A stretch of DNA of 44,388 bases from Opitutales bacterium (GTDB lineage: Bacteria; Verrucomicrobiota; Verrucomicrobiia; Opitutales; Seribacteraceae), in the NCBI GenBank assembly GCA_029251885.1, contig JAQXCL010000162.1:1-44388 (forward strand). Direction: 5' to 3'. Position numbers and translations under genes: made by a program. The notes under the pieces are model-generated. The model saw nothing but the letters and a program-made list of their open reading frames with translations. It was not told where the DNA came from and searched no databases. Shown in pieces: positions 38,555-44,388 of the stretch (positions within the stretch are counted from its first letter, which is position 1; each line of letters starts with the position of its first letter).

Positions 38555-39538
38555 ATGACCTATCAGTTTTTACATCGTCCACGCCGTTTGCGAACGAATC
38601 CAATCATACGATCCTTAGTTGAGGAAAACTACCTCAAGGCATCGGATTTTGTTTTGCCCGTTTTTATTAGCGAGGAAGAAGAACCTTCGGAAGTGCCAAG
38701 TATGCCAGGCGTCTTTCGCTGGCCAATCTCTAATCTTTGCGAACAGATAAAGGATTGGCATCAAAAAGGCTTAAAAGCTTTTGCTCTATTTCCCAAAATA
38801 TGTCCTGAGTTGAAAAACGAAGGGGGAAACGAAATCCTGAACCCCAACAACTTAGTTTGTCGTGCTGCCGCTGCCATAAAGCAACTTGATTTGGATGTTG
38901 TGCTAATTGCAGACTTAGCACTTGACCCCTACACATCACACGGACAAGACGGTATCGTTGATTCAAAAGGGGAAGTTGATAATGATTCAACAGTCGAAAT
39001 TCTTGCAAAGGCCTCTATTGTTTATGCTAATGCTGGTCTTGATTGGGTTGCTCCATCAGACATGATGGATGGTCGCATAAAAATAATTCGAGAAGCACTG
39101 GAAAGAAATTCTTTCCATAATACCGGTATAATTTCTTACTCTGCAAAGTTTTCTTCTTCTTATTATGGCCCCTTTAGGTCAGCTATTGGTTCATCCGTGG
39201 ATTCAGTTATCATCGATAAAAGTACCTACCAACTAAATCCTGCCAATTTACTTGAGGCACAAAGAGAGTTGGCTCTAGATGCCGAAGAGGGAGCTGACAT
39301 TTTGATGGTCAAGCCGGCAGAGCCTTTTCTTGATGTAATCAAGCAGGCTAGATCTCAATCAAATTTACCTATCGCTGCTTACCAAGTCTCCGGAGAATAC
39401 TCGAGAATTATGGCCGCAAATCAATTGGGTTGGCTTGACTGGAAAAGTTGTGCCCTGGAATCACTTATTGGAATAAAGCGGGCAGGGGCCAACATCATAT
39501 TCAGTTATTTTGCTGACCGACTAGCCAAGGACCTGTAG
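38555..39538 (+). CDS. hemB: Delta-aminolevulinic acid dehydratase (porphobilinogen synthase), zinc-free type
   Basis: Joins two 5-aminolevulinate molecules to porphobilinogen in heme synthesis. I start it at the ATG at 38555 (MTYQFLHRPRRLRTNP, 327 residues, family length); an in-frame GTG at 38474 adds 27 hydrophobic non-family residues. Both catalytic lysines are present: SYSAKFSSSYYGPF and DILMVKPAEPFLDV. The metal-site segment reads DLALDPYTSHGQDG, the aspartate-rich type, not the cysteine-rich zinc type, so this is a magnesium-type enzyme. APSDMMDGR is intact. It converges on the next gene with a 22-base gap. No Shine-Dalgarno sequence. Confidence 0.96.
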   Translation: MTYQFLHRPRRLRTNPIIRSLVEENYLKASDFVLPVFISEEEEPSEVPSMPGVFRWPISNLCEQIKDWHQKGLKAFALFPKICPELKNEGGNEILNPNNLVCRAAAAIKQLDLDVVLIADLALDPYTSHGQDGIVDSKGEVDNDSTVEILAKASIVYANAGLDWVAPSDMMDGRIKIIREALERNSFHNTGIISYSAKFSSSYYGPFRSAIGSSVDSVIIDKSTYQLNPANLLEAQRELALDAEEGADILMVKPAEPFLDVIKQARSQSNLPIAAYQVSGEYSRIMAANQLGWLDWKSCALESLIGIKRAGANIIFSYFADRLAKDL

Positions 39539-39560
39539 GGGATAAATTAACCTTTGAATA

Positions 39561-40304
39561 TTAGGGCTTTTTTTCGTCATCAGGTGCTCCCCCTTGGTAA
39601 GGAGTAGCCTCTTTCTCTCGGTTTTCGTCCTCATCCCATTTCAAATCTTCATCGGGTAGAAGCTTTTCCTCTTTGTCAGATACTTCCACAAGGTGAGTGT
39701 CGAGATCAGAATAGTCCTCCTCGCCTTTCTTGTCTGCATCTTTTTCATCATCGAGATCAGAATCAATTTCAAATCCATCAGGAACAAATTCTAAAATAGA
39801 AACTAGTTCGTCGCTAAAGTGACTTCTACGCCCTTCTAAAAAATCATTGTTTTGTTTTTCAGAAAGAACTTCTTCCATTTCTTCAATAGTATATGGTTCA
39901 GCGAATTCAATAAGATCATTTAGCATGGCAACCCGAACTTGGGTCACATGGTTCATAAAGTCTGCATAAGGGCCTTTTTCTTCATCTAAAACATCAGGCA
40001 AAGCAAACAACATGTCTTCAGCTTTCAATAAAGAGTCTCTAACTCTTTCCAATTTAACTTTCTTGCCGGGAACTTCTTCAGAAATTTCAAAAGTAAAAAA
40101 AGCTTCATCAACCATTTGAGATTGTAAACCAAATTCAGTCATAGAATCCAGTAGTTCATTCATATGGATGAATTGCTTTGGATCAATGATTCCAAGGTTT
40201 TCAATGTCCCAATTTTCCTCATCGCTTATAGAATCTACCCACCATTTGTTGTCTTCATTACAACGAACTATACACCAATCTAGGCTCGGACTTGTTTTTT
40301 TCAT
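39561..40304 (-). CDS. Acidic protein of unknown function
   Basis: I do not recognise a family. The 247-residue protein has a compact N-terminal part (about 1-170: starts MKKTSPSLDWCIVRCNEDNK, includes KWWVDSIS and a helical acidic middle) and then a very acidic, Asp/Glu-rich disordered tail from about 180 (for example DSDLDDEKDADKKGEEDYSD) ending in PDDEKKP. There is no signal peptide or membrane segment. It is flanked by convergent hemB and divergent pyrD. A TATAAT at 40329-40334 lies about 25 bases ahead of the ATG, possibly its -10. AAGG is nine bases ahead of the ATG. Function unknown. Confidence 0.8.
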   Translation of the reverse strand: MKKTSPSLDWCIVRCNEDNKWWVDSISDEENWDIENLGIIDPKQFIHMNELLDSMTEFGLQSQMVDEAFFTFEISEEVPGKKVKLERVRDSLLKAEDMLFALPDVLDEEKGPYADFMNHVTQVRVAMLNDLIEFAEPYTIEEMEEVLSEKQNNDFLEGRRSHFSDELVSILEFVPDGFEIDSDLDDEKDADKKGEEDYSDLDTHLVEVSDKEEKLLPDEDLKWDEDENREKEATPYQGGAPDDEKKP

Positions 40305-40427
40305 TCGATTGCCTTAAGAGGAGTTCAAATTATATGTCAACCAATACTGACTTTTTTTTTAATTCTTTTAAAAATTTTGAAAGCAATTTCTTGCATAATC
40401 TACTCAAATTTCTTCTGATTTAGCAAC

Positions 40428-41483
40428 ATGATCTATAAAAATTTACTAAGGCCAATTCTATTTTCGCTTGAAGCTGAACGGGCTCACGAAATTGGCAGTG
40501 CTTCCCTTAGGGTTTTAAGTAAGTTTCCTCCAATTCTTAGTTTACTGAGAAATTTGACGCAAGGCACACAAAAACCTGTTGAAGCTTTTGGTCTGCAGTT
40601 TCCCAATGCCATAGGACAAGCGGCTGGTCTTGATAAAGATGGAATGTTTCCAATTGCATCAGAAGCCTTAGGTTTCGGACACATCGAAGTTGGGACCGTT
40701 ACTCCTTTGCCTCAGCCTGGAAACGAAAAACCTAGGCTTTTTCGATTTCCAAATGATTCAGCTTTGGTAAATCGGATGGGTTTTAACAACTTTGGTGCTG
40801 AAGCTCTTCATCATAAAATTTCTAAATCCTTTCCGAAAAGCAATCGACATGTTCCACTCGGGGTAAACTTAGGAAAAGGCAAGCATACTGCGATTGACGA
40901 TGCTCTTATTGACTATTGCAAAGGATTTGATGTCCTTGCCGCTGATGCAGACTACATAACCATCAACATTAGCTCTCCCAACACCCCAAATTTGAGAAAG
41001 CTTCAAGAATCTGAATACCTTGAACCATTGTTGGTCGGAATAAAGAATCACAGGTCAGAATGGTCTAAATTTAATAATGTACCCTCTCCGCCATGTTTAT
41101 TAAAAATTTCTCCTGATGAATCCTACAAGTCCCTTGAGACAATTGTCGCTAAAGCGATGGAAAATAGTTTTGATGGACTAATTGCATGTAACACCTCAAT
41201 CACTCCACCAGCATCAATGTTATCCCAGTCTCTTCCACAAGGGGGAATTAGTGGGAAACCAATAGAAAAAAAGTCAAATGATATGATTAAATTCATTGGC
41301 AAACTTACTGACAATAAATTTCCCGTAATCGGGTCTGGAGGAATATACGATTACGACAGTGCCCAACGAAAGCTCGATGCTGGTGCCGTTCTTTTGCAAA
41401 TTTATACCTCATTTATTTACGAAGGACCGACTTGGCCATATCGTCTTGCAAAGCGAATGCCTCTTGCAAAAGGTTGGTCATAA
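40428..41483 (+). CDS. pyrD: Dihydroorotate dehydrogenase (quinone), class 2
   Basis: Fourth step of UMP synthesis, using FMN and membrane quinone. The 351 residues have the class 2 N-terminal helix region (MIYKNLLRPILFSLEAERAH), then QAAGLDKDGMFP, GTVTPLPQPGNEKPRLFRFP, NRMGFNNFGAEAL and the catalytic serine context INISSPNTPNLRKLQ. FMN-binding GSGGIYDYDSAQRKLDAGA and VLLQIYTSFIYEGPTW complete it. No Shine-Dalgarno sequence. It lies near the pyrC-like gene but on the other strand. Confidence 0.97.
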   Translation: MIYKNLLRPILFSLEAERAHEIGSASLRVLSKFPPILSLLRNLTQGTQKPVEAFGLQFPNAIGQAAGLDKDGMFPIASEALGFGHIEVGTVTPLPQPGNEKPRLFRFPNDSALVNRMGFNNFGAEALHHKISKSFPKSNRHVPLGVNLGKGKHTAIDDALIDYCKGFDVLAADADYITINISSPNTPNLRKLQESEYLEPLLVGIKNHRSEWSKFNNVPSPPCLLKISPDESYKSLETIVAKAMENSFDGLIACNTSITPPASMLSQSLPQGGISGKPIEKKSNDMIKFIGKLTDNKFPVIGSGGIYDYDSAQRKLDAGAVLLQIYTSFIYEGPTWPYRLAKRMPLAKGWS

Positions 41484-41514
41484 AAAGTATCTTTAAACAT
41501 CTGGGTCTTTTTTT

Positions 41515-42486
41515 GTGAAAACATTCTTTTTAATTACTTTTAGCGCTTTAGTAGCAACCTTTTGCCTATCATACTTCATCATGTTTGATGGCAATCCAAT
41601 GCAGCTTAAGAGCTGGTGGCAAGAATTGGCTAGAGATAGTGAAAGTCTTCCTTTTGCTCCTTATAAAACGAGAGTTATTGCAAAACCCTCCATTATTACA
41701 AAAGCTGCTAACCAAGTAATATTAGAGGATCAGCACCTATTTTGGAAAGGCTCTGGTGCAGCATTCAAACCAATATTTCAAAAAGATGGTACAGTTAAGA
41801 GGTTTGTTGTTACATCAAAAGGCCTAAATTATTCTGACTTGGTTTATGCGAGAGTAAGCGGAGCAGGTGCCGATCTTTTTAAACTTGGTAAACCAATCAT
41901 ATCCAAAGGTAGGATCGTTTCACTTCCCTTGAAGAAAACATCCTACTGGCATACGGAGCCTGTTGTTTACGCAGAAGGCGATAAATACCCGTTTAGTGGA
42001 GTTGTGATAAATAAATTCCCAAGTGGGCAAATTATTGAACAAGCCCCTTATTTATCCGGAATGTTACACGGAACACTCAAGAGATGGAACGAATATGGAA
42101 TACCGATGTGCTCAGAAGATTACCTTAAAGGTAAGAAACAAGGAACACACATTTATTGGTTTGACCAAGCAAACGATCCAGATGATTACCAACCGACAAA
42201 AACAAAGAACGGTGAAATTATTCCAACCCTCTGGATCAAGACTCGAGAGGAAGCAAAAGATAAATTCAAAGAGAATTTTGGCAGCCATGAAGCGAACGAA
42301 TGGATTATATTTAAGTACCGTAGTCTAGGCGGGGATTTTCCCGTTAGGTTACTGGAACACTGGCAGGACAATGTACGCCATGGCCTCTTTGAAGGTTTTG
42401 ATAAGTTTGGAAACAAAACATTCAAGGACGAATACAAGAGGGGCCTTCGTATAAAACATAGAATCTTCGATAAAACAAAAGGCTAG
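41515..42486 (+). CDS. Exported or membrane-anchored MORN_2-repeat protein
   Basis: The 323-residue protein begins with a single hydrophobic segment (MKTFFLITFSALVATFCLSY) that could be a signal or anchor. Repeats of the MORN_2/YwqK kind, G-x-x-x-x-F-x-x-G-x-x...-GxxHG, are clear at about residues 162-215 (GVVINKFPSGQIIEQAPYLS, GMLHGTLKRWNEYGIPM, GKKQGTHIYWFD) and again near 285-320 (HGLFEGFDKFGNKTFKDEYK, RGLRI). The start is GTG at 41515, with no Shine-Dalgarno sequence. Role is unknown; such proteins are often cell-surface. The stop codon directly abuts the encoded CCA of tRNA-Leu on the other strand. Confidence 0.7.
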   Translation: MKTFFLITFSALVATFCLSYFIMFDGNPMQLKSWWQELARDSESLPFAPYKTRVIAKPSIITKAANQVILEDQHLFWKGSGAAFKPIFQKDGTVKRFVVTSKGLNYSDLVYARVSGAGADLFKLGKPIISKGRIVSLPLKKTSYWHTEPVVYAEGDKYPFSGVVINKFPSGQIIEQAPYLSGMLHGTLKRWNEYGIPMCSEDYLKGKKQGTHIYWFDQANDPDDYQPTKTKNGEIIPTLWIKTREEAKDKFKENFGSHEANEWIIFKYRSLGGDFPVRLLEHWQDNVRHGLFEGFDKFGNKTFKDEYKRGLRIKHRIFDKTKG

Positions 42487-42571
42487 TGGTGCTCAAGGGG
42501 GGACTCGAACCCCCACGCCTTACGGCACTAGATCCTTAGTCTAGCGCGTCTACCAATTCCGCCACCTGAGC
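42487..42571 (-). tRNA. tRNA-Leu with AAG anticodon
   Basis: Class II cloverleaf on the minus strand: acceptor GCTCAGG/CTTGAGC (one G-U), D region with TGGCGGAATTGGTAGACGC, anticodon stem CTAGA/TCTAG with loop CTAAGGA, so positions 34-36 are AAG (codon CUU, and CUC and CUA if A34 becomes inosine). A long variable arm (GCC GTAA GGC) and T arm GGGGGTTCGAGTCCCCC follow, discriminator A, encoded CCA. A34 in a bacterial leucine tRNA is unusual; bacteria usually have GAG. Upstream a TATAGT-like -10 lies near 42593-42598. Confidence 0.93.
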
Positions 42572-42648
42572 AATGTTACAACCTTTAAAGAAACTATATC
42601 ATAATGCAAGATTGGAGTTAGGCAGATATTATGAAATCAAATAATGGT

Positions 42649-43071
42649 TTAAAGTTTCGAAACTTGAATAACCCGACTTTGATCATCGTTGACCCTTATG
42701 GTAATAGATATGTGAACAGCTTCCCGAATAAGTTGAATTGGGCGGACCCACTCCATCAATAAAAGGAACGGGGGATGTAATAGAGGTAATACTTCCTCAT
42801 CGAAAAAATCGTGACTGAATGAATTTCTGTAAAAATCAGAATGAATTACAGTACGACTTCCCTGCTTGAAATTGACAAGACCATAACTAGAACTACAAAG
42901 ATCAAACACATTAAAAAAATTCCCGAAAGAATTACATAAGGAGGTTTTTCCAGCACCCATATTGCCATTTAAGAAAATAATTAGTTTGTCCTTTGCTGTA
43001 TAGTTACAAAAAATGTCTTTTACAATAATTGAATAATCGTCTGTGTAATTTATGAAAGATAAACTATTCAT
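42649..43071 (-). CDS. tsaE: tRNA threonylcarbamoyladenosine biosynthesis ATPase TsaE
   Basis: P-loop ATPase that with TsaB and TsaD makes the t6A modification of ANN-decoding tRNAs. The 140 residues include the Walker A segment FLNGNMGAGKTSLCNSFG (about 33-50), SSSYGLVNFKQ with the family SPT-like switch in altered form, HSDFYR, and the ending box LLMEWVRP (usually EWPE). The SPT-like stretch is divergent, so some change in activity is possible. It overlaps the CPBP gene stop by four bases and lacks its own Shine-Dalgarno sequence, so it is translationally coupled. No tsaB or tsaD is in the window. Confidence 0.85.
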   Translation of the reverse strand: MNSLSFINYTDDYSIIVKDIFCNYTAKDKLIIFLNGNMGAGKTSLCNSFGNFFNVFDLCSSSYGLVNFKQGSRTVIHSDFYRNSFSHDFFDEEVLPLLHPPFLLLMEWVRPIQLIREAVHISITIRVNDDQSRVIQVSKL

Positions 43072-43691
43072 TTCGTTATAATTAAAAATAACATAATAAA
43101 ATTAAAAAGTGAATGAACAATAATGCACAAAGTCACAGATTTTGTAGTTTTGTAAATAATTCCTAAAAGAATACCTAAGACTAGAAGGGTAGGGAAAGAT
43201 AATATATTTAAATGAATTATTGAAAAATAAAAGGAAGAGAAAATAATCGACCAAAAATAACCGATTCGTTCATACAAATCCTCAAGAAGTACTTTTCTGA
43301 AATATAATTCTTCCACAACAGGTGAGAGTACTAAAATTGAAAAGATTTGAGAATAAGAAATATGGACCTCTTCATAAATTGTAGTTACAATTTTTTGCGG
43401 AGAAAACTCATGCAAGAGATGAAAACTCAAAGAATTTATTATTATGATAATTGGTATAAATAATAGAATTATAAATAAAATATTGTATCCTCTATTTAAA
43501 TTAATTTCTAATTTTAACTTTGTCTTGGAGGTAAAGTAAAAAATTAAACAAAATAATAAGGGCTTAAGCTGAGGAAATATAAATAAAAATCCCCCTAAAT
43601 ATTTTCCATAATTAATCCAAGCAGACTCATTAATCCTCATTTTACTTATTTTATAAAATGAACTTAAAAATAGAACTACTAATGAAGTCAA
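43068..43691 (-). CDS. CPBP family intramembrane protease
   Basis: A membrane protein of 207 residues with several hydrophobic helices. The conserved CPBP (ABI/Rce1-like) motifs appear in order: EExxxR in VVEELYFRKVLLEDLY (about 125-140), a conserved histidine in FSIIHLN, and HxxxN in IVHSLFNFIM near the end. These form the metal-free glutamate/histidine active site. Substrate is not known. The start is TTG at 43691, overlapping the pyrC-like stop by four bases; the next choice is ATG at 43640. It is between a pyrC-like gene and tsaE. Confidence 0.85.
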   Translation of the reverse strand: MTSLVVLFLSSFYKISKMRINESAWINYGKYLGGFLFIFPQLKPLLFCLIFYFTSKTKLKLEINLNRGYNILFIILLFIPIIIIINSLSFHLLHEFSPQKIVTTIYEEVHISYSQIFSILVLSPVVEELYFRKVLLEDLYERIGYFWSIIFSSFYFSIIHLNILSFPTLLVLGILLGIIYKTTKSVTLCIIVHSLFNFIMLFLIITK

Positions 43692-44388
43692 TCAATTAGA
43701 CTGGAATCTTCACACCAAGCAATTTTTCCACCGCTAACCGTTAAAATTACTTTGCCAATAAATTTATGGCCATCCAAAGGAGAGTTTCCTGAAAGGCTCA
43801 TTCCACTATCTGTATTGTAAGTCCATTTTTTTGCAGGATTAATAACAACAAAATCTGCAATGTTTCCTTCTTTAAATGATGGCGGGGATAATCCCATAAT
43901 TTGATGAGGGTTAGTCGACATTTTCTCGGCTATTTTAGGAAATGGATCATTTTCTCCAAGTGCCTCTATTACAGCCACTAAAGCTGTTTCTAATCCAATG
44001 ACACCACCAGGTGCTAAATCAAATTCCACTTGCTTCAAGTGTTCCGCGAAAGGTTCGTGGCTAGAGTTACAGGAATCGATCGTCCCATCATTTAATCCTT
44101 CAATTAATGCTAAACGGTCGATTTCTTCTCTTAAAGGGGGAGTTGTTTTTGCTTGTGTCTTATACTCACTGATTGCCTCCTCAGTTAAAAGTAAGTGGTG
44201 TGCTGATACATCCGTAGAAATCTTTGCACCTAACCTTTTTGCTTCTTTTACTAAGTTAACTGATCCAAAAGATGAAATTGAGCTTATATGAATTGGCACC
44301 TTCAAATGTCGAGATAAGGTTATAGCTCGTTGCACAGCTAACTCTTCAGCCATTCGGGGGTTGCCAGTAAGTCCCATTTTTAGACTCA
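43688..44388 (-). CDS. Dihydroorotase-like protein, probably non-catalytic, cut by window edge
   Basis: C-terminal part, at least 232 residues, of a class I dihydroorotase-like amidohydrolase (open to the right edge). Order of visible signatures: HISSISSFGSVNLVKEAKRL, STDVSAHHLLLTEEAI, KTTPPLREEIDRLALIEGL, then GTIDSCNSSHEPFAEHLKQV and GGVIGLETALVAV. Compared with active enzymes, the beta-5 zinc histidine (H-V-S-T) is a serine, the catalytic aspartate of DHAPH is a serine (SHEPF) and its last histidine is phenylalanine. So it resembles the inactive PyrC'-type partner that supports aspartate transcarbamoylase. pyrB upstream, outside the window, is expected but unseen. Confidence 0.85.
   Translation of the reverse strand, partial: SLKMGLTGNPRMAEELAVQRAITLSRHLKVPIHISSISSFGSVNLVKEAKRLGAKISTDVSAHHLLLTEEAISEYKTQAKTTPPLREEIDRLALIEGLNDGTIDSCNSSHEPFAEHLKQVEFDLAPGGVIGLETALVAVIEALGENDPFPKIAEKMSTNPHQIMGLSPPSFKEGNIADFVVINPAKKWTYNTDSGMSLSGNSPLDGHKFIGKVILTVSGGKIAWCEDSSLID

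Overview
The window is an AT-rich piece of a bacterial chromosome made almost entirely of conserved housekeeping genes, densely packed and with no sign of mobile elements or CRISPR. The organism looks like a Gram-negative bacterium outside the best-studied phyla. A member of the PVC group, perhaps a marine verrucomicrobial lineage, is my tentative guess. It rests on the long L17 and S11 tails, the cysteine-free S4, S14 and L2 variants, and the near absence of Shine-Dalgarno sequences; no phylogenetic test was possible here.

Positions 1-29665 are one uninterrupted minus-strand block that joins the operons separated in Escherichia coli. In transcription order it reads: tRNA-Thr, tuf, tRNA-Trp, secE, nusG, rplK, rplA, rplJ, rplL, rpoB, rpoC, rpsL, rpsG, fusA, rpsJ, rplC, rplD, rplW, rplB, rpsS, rplV, rpsC, rplP, rpmC, rpsQ, rplN, rplX, rplE, rpsN, rpsH, rplF, rplR, rpsE, rplO, secY, rpsM, rpsK, rpsD, rpoA, rplQ, and then the first codons of guaA (cut by the window edge). 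It carries translation elongation factors, core RNA polymerase, the secretion channel and most large-cluster ribosomal proteins. A consensus-like promoter lies just ahead of tRNA-Thr. Hairpins in the rplJ-rplL, rplL-rpoB and rpsJ-rplC gaps look like points where expression is re-set inside the block. rpmD, infA, rpmJ, adk and map, often found in the spc/alpha part, are absent.

Positions 29666-38453 hold a divergent tRNA-Gly with a good promoter, a histidinol-phosphatase-like member of the inositol monophosphatase family, a small DEDDh exonuclease squeezed between that gene and gyrA and overlapping both, the gyrB-gyrA pair, a 451-base non-coding gap, and an SLC13-type transporter with two TrkA-C domains. 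Positions 38474-44388 hold hemB, an acidic protein of unknown function, pyrD, an exported MORN_2-repeat protein, an unusual tRNA-Leu with an AAG anticodon, and a tight pyrC-like / CPBP protease / tsaE operon cut by the right edge.

The points most worth a second look are: the RNA polymerase beta' subunit has lost all four cysteines of its second zinc site, alongside other proteins in their zinc-free forms; the dihydroorotase-like protein lacks catalytic residues and is probably a non-catalytic partner of aspartate transcarbamoylase; the tRNA-Leu(AAG); very weak Shine-Dalgarno signals in even the most highly expressed genes, with a striking exception at rplL; and long charged tails on L17 and S11. 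I found no clearly new multi-gene system in this window.
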